DNA of 36,130 bases from Candidatus Phosphoribacter hodrii. Its GTDB lineage: Bacteria > Actinomycetota > Actinomycetes > Actinomycetales > Dermatophilaceae. The DNA lies in assembly GCA_016707175.1 (NCBI GenBank), contig JADJIB010000008.1, forward strand, positions 1-36,130. Direction: 5' to 3'. How positions within the stretch are numbered: the first letter of the stretch is position 1; each line of letters begins with the position of its first letter. Below, piece after piece: positions 7,992 through 16,731 of this stretch. The notes below the pieces were generated by a model. The model was given only the letters and a program-made list of their open reading frames with translations. It did no database searches and was not told the DNA's origin. The translations under genes were made by a program, and so were the position numbers.

Positions 7992-9347
7992 CTAGATGTG
8001 GTACGTGTACTCCTCGAACTCCCAGTCGGTGATCCAGGAGTGGAACCGGCTGATCTCATCGCGTTTGTAGGCGAGGAACGCCTTGACGAACTGGTCGCCG
8101 AGGACCTCGCGCATCGCCGTGTCAGCCTCGAGCGCGTCGAGCGCTTCGGTGAGCGTGGCGGGCAACTTCGGGGAGCGCGTGACGTCGTAGCCGTAGCCCT
8201 CCAGGGCCGGACCGGGGTCGATCTTGTCCCGAACCCCGAGGTATGCCGCCGCCAGCAGGCCTGCGACCGCGAGGTAGGGGTTGGCGCTGGCATCGCCCAG
8301 ACGGCACTCCATCCGCGCGGACCTGCCGCGCTCCGGCGGGATTCGGACCATGGCCGAGCGGTTGTCCAGGCCCCAGTCGATGAGCCACGGAGCCAACGTG
8401 TCCGGCCCGAATCGCTTGTAGGAGTTGATCGTCGGGTTGGACAGCGCGGCCAGGGCCGGGGCGTGGGCCAGGACGCCGCCGATCGCGTGGTGGCCGATCT
8501 CGGAGAGACCATCCGCAGAGGTCGGGTCGTCGAAGAGGGCCCGCGTGCCATCGGTCGACCACATCGAGAAGTGGATGTGGAAGCCCGACCCGCCCTCGTC
8601 GTTGAAGGGCTTGGCCATGAAGGTCGCGAGCTTGCCCAGGCTGCGGGCGATCTCCTTGATGGCGTTCTTGAAGCGGTGGGCGCGGTCGGCGGCGTCGAGA
8701 GCCTCGGAATGCCAGAGGTTGATCTCGAACTGGCCCGAGGAGTATTCGTGGTTGGCCGTGATGACTTCGATGCCATAGGCACCGAGCTTGCGCAGCGTCG
8801 TCAGCATGACGTTCTCCGGGTCTCCACGCAGCCCGGACACATAGACGTTGCCGCTGGCCTCGCCATAACGGATCCACCCGTTGTGGGACTTCTCGTTGGC
8901 CTCGAGGATGTAGAACTCCAGCTCGGGGCCGCAGACGGGGGTCATGCCGAGCTCCGCGAACCGCTCGCGGACCCGCTTGAGCACGGCCCGCGGGCTCTCC
9001 GGCGAGGGTGTCCCGTCGGGGTTGTAGAGGTCGGCGATGCAGTGAGCAACACCGGGCTCCCACGGGATGGGAAGCAGCGTGCTGAGGTCGGGGAAGGCGA
9101 CGATGTCGGGGAGGCCGGCCTGGACGCCGCCCTCGATGTCGACCGTCTCGCCGCGCGGCGTGGTGCCGTAGATGGACCGGCAGAAGGCCACCCCGCTGCT
9201 CACCGTCCGCGGCATGCGATTGACCAGGATGTCGCGCCCCCGGTCGGTTCCGATGAGGTCGGAATATCCCAGTCGGAGAACGTCGATGCCCTGCTCGGTC
9301 AGCGAGTCGGCCGCGCCTTGGAGCCCGCTCGTGTCGAAGTGACCCAT
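7992..9347 (-). CDS. Glutamine-synthetase-like gamma-glutamylamide ligase (GlnA-type / PuuA-like)
   Basis: 451 aa with the GS fold: PELEFYI at 141-147 (metal/glutamate site), GSGFHIHFS at 254-262, NPTINSYKRFG at 304-314, and a C-terminal catalytic stretch with RIPPERG and ANPYLA. Length and sequence fit the GS-like ligases that join the gamma-carboxyl of glutamate to an amine using ATP (putrescine PuuA, isopropylamine IpuC, aniline-pathway ligases), not the housekeeping GlnA. The presence of PuuC- and PuuD-like genes in the same regulon supports a gamma-glutamylation route. ATG 9347 has a strong AGGAGGTG ribosome site. The amine substrate is unknown. Confidence 0.9.
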   Translation of the reverse strand: MGHFDTSGLQGAADSLTEQGIDVLRLGYSDLIGTDRGRDILVNRMPRTVSSGVAFCRSIYGTTPRGETVDIEGGVQAGLPDIVAFPDLSTLLPIPWEPGVAHCIADLYNPDGTPSPESPRAVLKRVRERFAELGMTPVCGPELEFYILEANEKSHNGWIRYGEASGNVYVSGLRGDPENVMLTTLRKLGAYGIEVITANHEYSSGQFEINLWHSEALDAADRAHRFKNAIKEIARSLGKLATFMAKPFNDEGGSGFHIHFSMWSTDGTRALFDDPTSADGLSEIGHHAIGGVLAHAPALAALSNPTINSYKRFGPDTLAPWLIDWGLDNRSAMVRIPPERGRSARMECRLGDASANPYLAVAGLLAAAYLGVRDKIDPGPALEGYGYDVTRSPKLPATLTEALDALEADTAMREVLGDQFVKAFLAYKRDEISRFHSWITDWEFEEYTYHI

Positions 9348-9361
9348 GCCACACCTCCTAG

Positions 9362-9402
9362 ATCGTTTGGAGGCGAACGTACTGACCTCTGGGTCGTCTG
9401 GC
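9362..9402 (-). promoter_or_regulatory. Promoter and operator site B for the ligase-P450 transcript
   Basis: On the minus strand, TTGCCA (complement of 9397-9402 region), 17 bp, then TACGTT as -10. The -10 lies in the palindrome ATCGTTTG (9362-9369), GAGG, CGAACGTA (9374-9381), the second member of the five-site operator set. The right arm is weaker than in site A. Confidence 0.65.
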
Positions 9403-9407
9403 AAGGG

Positions 9408-9451
9408 GTGACATGTCCACCCAACACCGCTATCGTGAGGCCCCAAACGAT
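9408..9451 (+). promoter_or_regulatory. Promoter and operator site C for the ADC-like gene
   Basis: GTGACA (9408-9413), 17 bp, TATCGT (9431-9436). The operator is ATCGTGAG (9432-9439), GCCC, CAAACGAT (9444-9451). Same geometry as sites A, B, D and E, with the -10 inside the left arm. Sites B and C are 70 bp apart centre to centre in one divergent intergenic region. Confidence 0.68.
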
Positions 9452-9471
9452 CGCCTAGACGAGGACGGACC

Positions 9472-10263
9472 GTGAACGGCTTCTTCTACCCCCGCACGGC
9501 GACAGGCCAGGCCGCGCTGATCCCGCCACCCCCGTGGCACTACAGCGGCGACCTGCTCACGGTCGAATACCGCACCGACCCCGAACGCGTCCGCGAGCTA
9601 CTTCCGGCCCCGCTCGAGTTGGCTCCCGAAGACCCGGGCGCGGTCGCCTTCATCTGGGCCGACTGGCAGTCCTGCCGGGCCTCGAAGGAGGAGCTGCTCG
9701 ACCCAGTCCTCAGCCAATACAAGGAGGCCTTCGTCGTCGTCCGGTGCGCCTTTCAGGGCGTCACGTATTCGCGCTGCGTCTACATCTGGGTCGACAAGGA
9801 CTTCGCGATCCTGCGCGGGATGCATCAGGGCTACCCGAAGAAGCTCGGGTCGATCCACCAGACCCGACCGCACCCCTATGGCCCGGCCCCGCGGGTCGCC
9901 GTCGGTGCCACGTTCGGCGCGACCGTGGCGGCCGCTGACCGGCGCCTGGCCGAGGCCGTGCTCACCCTCACGCACGAGTCCGAGACCAACGGCTTCGTCA
10001 ACTCCCACCCCATGGCCCACCACCGGGTCTACCCCTCCATCGAGCGCGGCGCCCAGACCGACGCCTACTCCGAGCTCATCTCCTCAGGCTCGGCGTCGTT
10101 CGAGGCCGGGCCGGCCTTCGCCGGCGACGTGGAGTTGCGGCTTTTCGAGGCCCCCACCGAGGAGGTCGCCCGGCTCGAGGTCGAGGAGATCATCGGCGGC
10201 TACTACCGCCAGGTCGGCGTCGTGTGGGACGGCGGCTCGACCCTGGCGAAGCTCATCCCCTGA
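9472..10263 (+). CDS. Acetoacetate decarboxylase (ADC)-family protein
   Basis: 263 aa. The ADC active-site segment is present as GYPKKLGS at 120-127. In clostridial ADC the first lysine of the KK pair forms the Schiff base and the second lowers its pKa; here these are Lys123 and Lys124. ADC-family proteins include true decarboxylases and enzymes using the same Schiff-base chemistry for aldol, dehydration or hydration steps. No acetone or butanol genes are nearby. Its promoter carries operator C, so it probably acts on a keto-acid intermediate of the island's pathway; this is an inference. GTG 9472 follows GAGGACGGAC. The family assignment is firm, the reaction open. Confidence 0.88.
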   Translation: MNGFFYPRTATGQAALIPPPPWHYSGDLLTVEYRTDPERVRELLPAPLELAPEDPGAVAFIWADWQSCRASKEELLDPVLSQYKEAFVVVRCAFQGVTYSRCVYIWVDKDFAILRGMHQGYPKKLGSIHQTRPHPYGPAPRVAVGATFGATVAAADRRLAEAVLTLTHESETNGFVNSHPMAHHRVYPSIERGAQTDAYSELISSGSASFEAGPAFAGDVELRLFEAPTEEVARLEVEEIIGGYYRQVGVVWDGGSTLAKLIP

Positions 10264-10276
10264 CGGGCGCGCCCTG

Positions 10277-10309
10277 GTCGACGGGGATGGTCGGCCAGGG
10301 ACCGTCGAC
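10277..10309. repeat. Inverted repeat between ADC-like and MarR genes
   Basis: GTCGACGG (10277-10284) and CCGTCGAC (10302-10309), perfect 8-bp arms with a 17-nt loop. No T-run follows, so it may be an attenuator, an mRNA structure or chance. Confidence 0.4.
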
Positions 10310-10363
10310 TAGGCCGGCTCACGACAGGACGACCGTCCCTCGGGGCGCCTCAGGTGGGTAGAT

Positions 10364-10891
10364 ATGGTTGCTCCCGTGCCCGACCTCCACACCCTCGAGG
10401 AGACCGAGCGCGCCGTTGCGCGGCATACCTCTCACCTGTCGTTGGACGTCGCCTCGATGTATGCCGTGTCGTCGATCTTCCGCGCGGGGAACGCGGTTCG
10501 CGACACCATGACGCGCGACGTGCTACGCCCCCACGACCTCACCTGGACCGGCTTCCTCGTCCTGTGGATCCTGTGGATCTGGGAGTCGCGCGAGAGCCAC
10601 GAGGTGGCCTCGGCGGTCGGCATCACCAAGGCGACGCTGACGGGCGTCGTGCACACCCTCACTACCCGCGGCTGGGTCGACCGTGAGGTGCCAGCCATGG
10701 ACCGGCGCCGGGTGCGGCTGACCCTCACCAGCAGCGGGCTGGCGCTCATGGACGAGTTGTTCCCCCAGTTCAATGCCGAGGAGTCCAGGGCCGTTTCGGC
10801 GCTCACACCGGCAGAGATCGCCACGCTCACCAACCTGCTGCGCAAGGTCGTGCGGACCTACGAGGTCGAGGACGAATCCCCGTCGGCCTAG
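10364..10891 (+). CDS. MarR-family transcriptional regulator
   Basis: 175 aa with one winged helix-turn-helix at about 70-125: HEVASAVGITKATLTGVVHTL (given in parts: HEVASAVGI, TKATLTGVVHTL) then the wing DRRRVRLTLTSSG. It is flanked by dimerisation helices. MarR proteins bind 16-20 bp palindromes and usually release on binding an aromatic or phenolic ligand. It is the only regulator inside the island, and the island promoters share a palindrome of the right size overlapping their -10 boxes, so it is the prime candidate repressor. It is 100 bp downstream of the ADC-like gene, same strand, with no operator of its own, so it may be expressed from the site-C promoter and autoregulate. GTG 10376 is an alternative start. 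Confidence 0.9.
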   Translation: MVAPVPDLHTLEETERAVARHTSHLSLDVASMYAVSSIFRAGNAVRDTMTRDVLRPHDLTWTGFLVLWILWIWESRESHEVASAVGITKATLTGVVHTLTTRGWVDREVPAMDRRRVRLTLTSSGLALMDELFPQFNAEESRAVSALTPAEIATLTNLLRKVVRTYEVEDESPSA

Positions 10892-10924
10892 GCAGGTCCT
10901 TAGCCGGCCCCCCCTAGCGGGCCC

Positions 10925-11698
10925 CTAGAGGCGGCAGGCGGCGACGAACGCTTCGAAGACGGCCAACTGCTCAGGCCGCTCGGTCCAGGTGTCCTCGGGG
11001 TGCCACTGGGTGCCGAGGAACCAGCCCGCACCTGACGGGATCTCGATCGCCTCGACCACCCCCTCCTCCGAGTGCGCCGTGGCCACGAGTCCGTCGGCCA
11101 GGGTGTCGATGCACTGGTGGTGGTAGCAGGAGACCTCGACGGCAGAGCCCACGACAGAGGCCATCCGAGAGCCCGGCGACGTCGACACGTGATGGACATG
11201 GTTGCGGTGGTTGGCGATTGGTCCACCCCGCTCGTCCATGTGCTGCACCAGCGTTCCGCCGAGCGCCACGTTGACGACCTGCGAGCCTCGGCAGATCGCC
11301 AGCACGGGCAACCCGATCCGCAGGGCCCAGCGGGCGATCGTGAGGTCGAAGGCGTCCTGCTCGACGTCGACGTCGTAGAGGGCCTCATGGTCCGGCTGCC
11401 CCGACCAGTGCGCGGCGAGGTCGCCGCCGCCGGGCAGCAGGATCCCGTCGGCCCAGGAGAGCCGGTCACTGACCTCGGCCTCGGTCACCTCCCCGCCCGG
11501 CGCGGAGGGCAACACGACGAGCGGGTCGCCGCCGGCGGCATACACCCCCGCGAGGAGACTCCGCGAGCCGACGAGCGCGCGCGAGCGCAGGGCCGAGGCG
11601 TTGGTCGAGAACCGCCCCGGGACGGCAATCCGAGGACGGGTATGCCGCCCCGCCAGGGGCCCCGGCACCCCAGCGACCGCGGTGGAATCGTCAGCCAT
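10925..11698 (-). CDS. Class I glutamine-amidotransferase-like gamma-glutamyl hydrolase (PuuD-like)
   Basis: 257 aa, peptidase C26 family. The nucleophile is in LAICRGSQVVN and the His-Glu pair in HPEDTW; the AICRGSQ pattern is that of PuuD/PuuD-like gamma-glutamyl-GABA hydrolases. It hydrolyses the gamma-glutamyl amide bond after the protected amine has been oxidised, returning glutamate. The start ATG 11698 lies inside the end of the PuuC-like gene (8-bp overlap ATGGCTGA), so translation is coupled. It is the last gene of the five-gene minus-strand operon that begins with the HpaE-like gene. Confidence 0.88.
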   Translation of the reverse strand: MADDSTAVAGVPGPLAGRHTRPRIAVPGRFSTNASALRSRALVGSRSLLAGVYAAGGDPLVVLPSAPGGEVTEAEVSDRLSWADGILLPGGGDLAAHWSGQPDHEALYDVDVEQDAFDLTIARWALRIGLPVLAICRGSQVVNVALGGTLVQHMDERGGPIANHRNHVHHVSTSPGSRMASVVGSAVEVSCYHHQCIDTLADGLVATAHSEEGVVEAIEIPSGAGWFLGTQWHPEDTWTERPEQLAVFEAFVAACRL

Positions 11699-13214
11699 GA
11701 GCGATCCAGGTCGTCTTGAGGTCGGTGTATTCGTCGATCGCGTGCCGCGACTTGTCACGCCCGAAGCCTGACAGTTTGACCCCGCCGAAGGGGACGTTCA
11801 GATCGCCCTCCTCATAGCAGTTGACCCAGACGGTGCCGGCTCGCAACGCCTTGCTGACCCGGTGTGCGCGCCCGAGATCGCCCGTCCAGACGGCGGCGGC
11901 CAGGCCGTAGGGGGTGTCTCCGGCGACGCGGATCGCCTCCTCCTCGGAGTCGACGACGAGGACCGAGAGGATCGGCCCGAAGAGCTCGTCACGGACCAGG
12001 ACGTTGGCCGGGTCGAGGTCGGTGACGACGGTCGGCTCGAGATAGGAGCCACCCGTGTCGGCCAGCACCTGCCGACCACCGTGGACGAGCCGCGCGCCGG
12101 AGGCCAGACCCGAGTCCAGGGTCGAGCGCAGCCGGGTCAACGACCGCGCATCGACGACGGGCCCCATCCGGGTGTCCGCCAGGAGCGGGTCGGCCGGGAA
12201 CCAGTCTGCGGCCGTCGCGACGACCCGGTCCAGGACCCGGTCGGCGATGTCCCGATGCAGGATGAGCCTTGACCCGGCCGTGCACATCTCGCCGCTGTTG
12301 AAGAAGATCGCCCACGCGGCGGTGTCGGCTGCGGCGTCGAGGTCGGGGGCGTCCGGGAAGACGATGTTGGGGCTCTTTCCGCCAAGCTCGAGGTAGACCC
12401 GTTTGAGGTTGGAGTCGGCCGAGTAGCGCAGGAAGTGCCGACCCACGTCGGTCGATCCGGTGAAGGTGAGGATGTCGACATCGGGATGCCGACCGAGGGC
12501 CGCACCGACCTCGATGCCGTCGCCGGACAGCACGTTGAGCACGCCGGGCGGCAGACCCGCCTCGATGGCGAGCTCCGCGACCCGCAGCATCGACAGCGGC
12601 GACTGCTCGGCCGTCTTGAGCACGACCGTGCACCCGGCCGCCAGCGCGGGTGCGAACTTCCACCCGGCCAGGGTGAGCGGGAAGTTCCACGGCACGACGG
12701 CGGCCACCACGCCCGCGGGCTCGCGGGTGACCAAACTCAGTTCGCTCGCCGATGACGCGGTGATCTCGCCGGACCCCTTGTCGGCCAGTTCGCCGTAATA
12801 GCGCACCGTCCGCACGAGGGCCCGCAGCTCGATCTCGTGTGCCGCTCGCACCGGTTTGCCCATCTCCAGGGCGACGAGCAGGGCCAGTTCACTGCGGTGA
12901 GCGTCGATGACCCGGGCGAACTCGACCATGAGTTCGCCGCGCTCGCGGGGGTGCAGCCGCGCCCAGGGCCCGTCTCGGAAGGCGCTCCGGGCCGAGGCCA
13001 CCGCGTCGTCGACGTCATCGGCTGCGGCCCACGGCAACACGGTGAGCGTGGCCCCGTCCCTCGGCGACACGATCGCCCGGGTGGCACCCGATCGGGCCGG
13101 TCGGGGAGCCCCGTCGATGACCAGGCCGGACGGCATACCGGGAGTGCGTCCGGCGACCACGTCGGCGGCGAGGGCCACCCAGTCCGTGTCGCCGACCACG
13201 TCGGGCGCGCTCAT
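11691..13214 (-). CDS. Aldehyde dehydrogenase, PuuC-like
   Basis: 507 aa, ALDH superfamily. Catalytic Cys311 in GEMCTAGSR, general base Glu276 in LELGGK, oxyanion Asn177 in PWNFP. The C-terminus (GRDKSRHAIDEYTDLKTTWI) closely follows the ending of PuuC, the gamma-glutamyl-gamma-aminobutyraldehyde dehydrogenase. It oxidises an aldehyde to an acid with NAD(P)+; the neighbouring PuuD-like hydrolase suggests a gamma-glutamylated or arylacetaldehyde substrate. The start ATG 13214 shares one base with the stop of the HpaG-like gene (TGATG). There is no separate ribosome site, so it depends on coupling. Confidence 0.92.
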   Translation of the reverse strand: MSAPDVVGDTDWVALAADVVAGRTPGMPSGLVIDGAPRPARSGATRAIVSPRDGATLTVLPWAAADDVDDAVASARSAFRDGPWARLHPRERGELMVEFARVIDAHRSELALLVALEMGKPVRAAHEIELRALVRTVRYYGELADKGSGEITASSASELSLVTREPAGVVAAVVPWNFPLTLAGWKFAPALAAGCTVVLKTAEQSPLSMLRVAELAIEAGLPPGVLNVLSGDGIEVGAALGRHPDVDILTFTGSTDVGRHFLRYSADSNLKRVYLELGGKSPNIVFPDAPDLDAAADTAAWAIFFNSGEMCTAGSRLILHRDIADRVLDRVVATAADWFPADPLLADTRMGPVVDARSLTRLRSTLDSGLASGARLVHGGRQVLADTGGSYLEPTVVTDLDPANVLVRDELFGPILSVLVVDSEEEAIRVAGDTPYGLAAAVWTGDLGRAHRVSKALRAGTVWVNCYEEGDLNVPFGGVKLSGFGRDKSRHAIDEYTDLKTTWIAHG

Positions 13215-14074
13215 CAGTGGGCCGGGGGCAGCGGCTTGCGGATCCCGCGGAACTCCCAGTCACCGCCCTGGGCCGTGGAGAGGACCTCCTCGGTCTCGGT
13301 CGGCTGCGCGCCCACGTCGGTGCGGATCGGGGTCGGCCCTTCGACGATGTGGTTGCGCAGGGTGCCTAGGCCTTCGACCTCGACCTCGACGATGTCGCCG
13401 GGGTAGACCGTGCGGGAGATGGCCGGGGTCCCGGACATGAGGATGTCGCCCGGCTGGAGGGTGATCGTCCGGGCGATGTCGGCGACGAGGTAGTGCATGT
13501 TCCACTCCATCTCGTCGGTGTTGCCGTCCTGCTTGACGACGCCGTTGACGCGGGTCTGGATCTGCTTGCCGCGGAAGTCCCAGCCCTCGACGACACCCGG
13601 CCCGATGGGGCACAGCGTGTCGGCGCCCTTGACCCGCAGCATCGACCCCGAGTCGGTGTCGCGGAAGTCGTGCAGGCCGTAGTCGTTCCCGACCGAGTAG
13701 CCGCGGATGTAGTCCCCCGCCTCCTCGGGGCTGATGTTGCGCGCCGTGCGGCCGATGATGATGGCGATCTCGCCCTCGTAGTTGAGCCACTTGCACCCGG
13801 CCGGGCGGACGACGGCAGCGTCGTGCGCGTTGAGGGCCGACACCGGCTTGTGGAAGTAGGTCGGGGCCGGAGGCAGCCCGATCATGAGCTCCTTGACCCG
13901 GGAGATGTAGTTGAGGTGGACGCAGACGATCTTGCTCGGCGTCACCGGCGGCAGGTGGATCGCGTCGGCGATGGCGACCCGACGGCCGTCCCCGGCGACG
14001 AGGTCGGCGCCGTCAACGCGCACGTCGACGGCGTTGCCGTCCAACAGGATTCGTCGGAACTCGCGGGTTGTCAT
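13214..14074 (-). CDS. Fumarylacetoacetate hydrolase-family protein (HpaG-like isomerase/decarboxylase)
   Basis: 286 aa. The FAH-fold metal site is NYEGEIAIIIG (Glu100, Glu102) with Asp131 in GNDYGLHDFR; other hallmarks are FHKPVSAL (74-81) and the PGDILMSGTP segment. Closest to the 2-hydroxyhepta-2,4-diene-1,7-dioate isomerase / 5-oxopent-3-ene-1,2,5-tricarboxylate decarboxylase type (HpaG) of homoprotocatechuate meta-cleavage, or a related acylpyruvate hydrolase. The gene order HpaE-, HpaD-, HpaG-like supports HpaG. ATG 14074 has AGGAG five bases upstream. 111 bp separate it from the dioxygenase gene. Confidence 0.88.
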   Translation of the reverse strand: MTTREFRRILLDGNAVDVRVDGADLVAGDGRRVAIADAIHLPPVTPSKIVCVHLNYISRVKELMIGLPPAPTYFHKPVSALNAHDAAVVRPAGCKWLNYEGEIAIIIGRTARNISPEEAGDYIRGYSVGNDYGLHDFRDTDSGSMLRVKGADTLCPIGPGVVEGWDFRGKQIQTRVNGVVKQDGNTDEMEWNMHYLVADIARTITLQPGDILMSGTPAISRTVYPGDIVEVEVEGLGTLRNHIVEGPTPIRTDVGAQPTETEEVLSTAQGGDWEFRGIRKPLPPAH

Positions 14075-14094
14075 CTGCTCTCCTAGGAGTGGCC

Positions 14095-14136
14095 GGTATG
14101 CCGTGTGGACTGCCAAGGGGTATGCCGTGCGGACTG
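14095..14136 (+). repeat. Short tandem direct repeat containing the octamer
   Basis: Two copies of an 18-mer starting GGTATGCCGTG and ending GGACTG at 14095-14112 and 14119-14136 (17/18 identical, 24-bp period), in the spacer between the dioxygenase and HpaG-like genes. This is the only place where two GTATGCCG octamers are that close in the same orientation. Confidence 0.6.
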
Positions 14137-14185
14137 TCGGTGGCTCTGTCGGTGGACTGCCGGAGGACCGGCAGGCGGCGGTCGG

Positions 14186-15160
14186 TCAGGAGACCGGCTG
14201 GGGGCCTGCCCCGGGAGCTCCGACCGCCAGCATGGCCGCTCGTTGGCGGTCGTAGTTGGGTTCGGGGGCACTCGCCTGCGGCCGGGGGAACCCGCCCTCG
14301 GGCCGGTCGAACCACAGGTGGACCTGGCCGGTCCCGAGCGAGTTCTCATACTCGCCGTACTGACGACCCGGCGCAGTGAGGTCAGACTCCCCGAGCGCCC
14401 CGGCCAACATGAGGTAGTGGGCGAACATCGCCTCGGGCCGGAAGCGCATGAAGTCCGGCATGGTGTCCAGGACCCGCCGGTGATCGCCCTGCGTGAACCA
14501 CGCGATGCGTTCCAGGTCCGCGGCATACGCCTCGGGGGTGAAGATGTGCTCGGGTCCGGCGGCCTCGTGGTCGCGCAGGTAGCGCAACTTCCAAAAGGTG
14601 TGCGAGAGAGCGCCGCTGCCGATGAGCAGCACCTTGCGGTCGGTCTCGGCGATGGCCTGGCCGATGGCCCGGCCGGCGCGCAGGAAGTCATCGGCCTCGC
14701 CCGTCTGGGCGACCGAGACGGTGACCCACCGCTTGTCCAGACCGGCTCCCAGGAAGGTCCACAGGTTGATCGGCGGGTAGTACATCGGCAGGAAGTGGTC
14801 GTCGTTGGCGGTGATCCAGGCCGAGTGCTGCGGCGCAACCCGCTCGACGGCGAAGGCGAGCTCGGGGTCACCGCGCCAGTCGTAGGGGATCCGGCACATC
14901 CCGCGCGGCAACTCCTCGGCGGTGAACAGCCCGGAGCGTCGATCCTGCGCCGTGACAACGAACTCGACCGTGGTGAACCAGTGCGAGTCCAGGACCACGA
15001 CCGTGTCGTAGTCGAGGGTCTCGAACACCTCGTGGCGCAGCTGGGTCAGGGCCGGGCCGATGGTGAAGTCCTCGCCATGGTTGAGGGCCCGCCGCTCGTG
15101 CTCGGGAAGCATGATCGTGGGGACGTGCGCGAGGATTCCCGCGCCGACGACCTCGCCCAT
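14186..15160 (-). CDS. Class III (LigB-type) extradiol ring-cleavage dioxygenase, HpaD-like
   Basis: 324 aa. It follows the enterobacterial 3,4-dihydroxyphenylacetate 2,3-dioxygenase (HpaD/HpcB) plan: HVPTIML at 12-18 with the iron-ligand His12, DTVVVLDSHWF near 52-62 carrying the second His, GSGALSHTF and the C-terminal GTGQVHLWF. It uses Fe(II) to open homoprotocatechuate or a similar side-chain-bearing catechol to a semialdehyde. About 40 aa longer than E. coli HpaD, with a proline-rich tail. The start ATG 15160 is one base after the stop of the HpaE-like gene (TGACATG), a coupled pair in which the next enzyme of the pathway is encoded first. Confidence 0.9.
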   Translation of the reverse strand: MGEVVGAGILAHVPTIMLPEHERRALNHGEDFTIGPALTQLRHEVFETLDYDTVVVLDSHWFTTVEFVVTAQDRRSGLFTAEELPRGMCRIPYDWRGDPELAFAVERVAPQHSAWITANDDHFLPMYYPPINLWTFLGAGLDKRWVTVSVAQTGEADDFLRAGRAIGQAIAETDRKVLLIGSGALSHTFWKLRYLRDHEAAGPEHIFTPEAYAADLERIAWFTQGDHRRVLDTMPDFMRFRPEAMFAHYLMLAGALGESDLTAPGRQYGEYENSLGTGQVHLWFDRPEGGFPRPQASAPEPNYDRQRAAMLAVGAPGAGPQPVS

Positions 15161-15161
15161 G

Positions 15162-16706
15162 TCAGTTGTCCTTCCAGCCGCTGGGAGCAAAGACGCTGTT
15201 CTTGATGTCGGTGTAGAAGTCGAACGACCAGACGCCGCCCTCACGTCCGATGCCGGACTTGCCGTTGCCGCCGAAGGGTGCCTCGAGGTCGCGGACGAAG
15301 AAGCAGTTGACCCAGACGGTTCCTGCGTCCAACCGGGCCGACACCCGCTCGGCACGGTCGCGGTCGCCGGTGACGAGGGTGGCGGCCAGCCCGAACCGGC
15401 TGTCGTTGGCCCGTGCGACCGCCTCCTCCTCGGTGGCGAAGGTCTGGATCGTCACCACCGGTCCGAAGACCTCCTCGGTGAGGATCTCGCTGTCCTCGGG
15501 CGCGTCGACAAGCACGGTGGGCCGGAAGTAGAGCCCTCCCAGGTCAGTGTTCGGACCGCCGCCGAGCAACGGCCGGGCGCCGTCTGCGATGGCTCGCTCG
15601 ACGAATCCGGAGACGACCTCGAAGTGCTTGCGCGTGATGAGCGCCGACACGTCGGTGGCCTCGTCGCGGGGGTCGCCCTGGGTGAGCTTCGCGGCGCCGT
15701 CCACCACCCGCCGGGTGAACTCCTGCGCTATCGACTCGTGGACGATCATCCGGGCCGCCTTGAGGCAGACCTGGCCGGCGTTGTCGAACTGCTCGACGGC
15801 GATCTCCACGGCGAGATCCAGGTCGGCGTCGTCAAAGACGACCAACGGGCTCTTGCCGCCAAGTTCGAAGGACAGCGGGACGATGTTCGTGGCTGCCGCT
15901 GCCGCGATGACGCCGGCGGTGGGGACGCTTCCGGTGAAGCACAGCCGGTTGATCCCCGGATGCCGGGTCAGCGGGGCCCCAGCCGACGCCCCGGTGCCCT
16001 GTACGACGTTGAAGACACCCGGCGGCATACCTGCGTCGTGGGTGATCTCGGCGAGCAGGGACGCGGTGAGCGGGGCCCACTCCGGCGGCTTGAGGACGAC
16101 GCAGTTCCCCGCTGCCAGAGCCGGGCCGATGCGCCATGTGGCGAGCATGAGGGGGGCGTTCCACGGGGTGATGATCGCGACGACGCCGGCCGGGTCGTAG
16201 CTGATCCGCTCGCGGTGGCCACGCCCCGGGACGGTGAGGTCGGGGTGGCCGAGGTGATCCTGCGCGTAGTCGGCGAAGAAGCGGAAGTTCATCGCGACGC
16301 GCGGCATGACGCCGCGGCGGTGGCTGCGGATGAGCGAGCCGTTGTCGCGGGTCTCGACCCGAGACAGGTCCTCGATCCGGGCTTGGATGCCATCGGCGAC
16401 CCGACGGAGGATCTCCGAGCGCTCTTGCACCGACAGCGCCGCCCACCCAGGGAAGGCCGCCTGAGCTGCTGCGACGGCGGCGTCGACCTCTGCGGACCCG
16501 CCGAGGCAGACCTCGGCCAGCGGCGACTCATCGATCGGGGAGATGGTCGTGAAGGTCGCGACGGCACCCTCCGCTCCGGCGGTGGCCAGAGCCACGCGGC
16601 GGCCGCCGATCCAGTGGCGAGTGTCGACTCGCACCCCCTCGACCTGCGCGATGAAGCCGTCCTGGAGCGGAGCTGCCGGGGGGTGATCCGGGGCGTGCTG
16701 GGTCAT
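15162..16706 (-). CDS. Aldehyde dehydrogenase, HpaE-like (5-carboxymethyl-2-hydroxymuconate semialdehyde dehydrogenase)
   Basis: 514 aa, ALDH superfamily. Asn183 (PWNAP), Glu281 (ELGGKSP) and Cys314 (GQVCLKAAR) form the catalytic set. The C-terminal text VWSFDFYTDIKNSVF fits the HpaE-type and related semialdehyde dehydrogenases. It oxidises the ring-cleavage semialdehyde made by the adjacent HpaD-like enzyme, using NAD+. First gene of a five-gene minus-strand operon (HpaE-, HpaD-, HpaG-, PuuC-, PuuD-like) driven from the promoter at operator D. ATG 16706 follows GAGAAGG. The exact substrate rests on gene context. Confidence 0.9.
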   Translation of the reverse strand: MTQHAPDHPPAAPLQDGFIAQVEGVRVDTRHWIGGRRVALATAGAEGAVATFTTISPIDESPLAEVCLGGSAEVDAAVAAAQAAFPGWAALSVQERSEILRRVADGIQARIEDLSRVETRDNGSLIRSHRRGVMPRVAMNFRFFADYAQDHLGHPDLTVPGRGHRERISYDPAGVVAIITPWNAPLMLATWRIGPALAAGNCVVLKPPEWAPLTASLLAEITHDAGMPPGVFNVVQGTGASAGAPLTRHPGINRLCFTGSVPTAGVIAAAAATNIVPLSFELGGKSPLVVFDDADLDLAVEIAVEQFDNAGQVCLKAARMIVHESIAQEFTRRVVDGAAKLTQGDPRDEATDVSALITRKHFEVVSGFVERAIADGARPLLGGGPNTDLGGLYFRPTVLVDAPEDSEILTEEVFGPVVTIQTFATEEEAVARANDSRFGLAATLVTGDRDRAERVSARLDAGTVWVNCFFVRDLEAPFGGNGKSGIGREGGVWSFDFYTDIKNSVFAPSGWKDN

Positions 16707-16731
16707 GGGACCTTCTCGGGGTGCGGGCCTA

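Noticed and set aside
10277..10309. Rho-independent terminator after the ADC-like gene
   Set aside because: Loop of 17 nt, 8-bp stem and no T-run; kept only as an inverted repeat.
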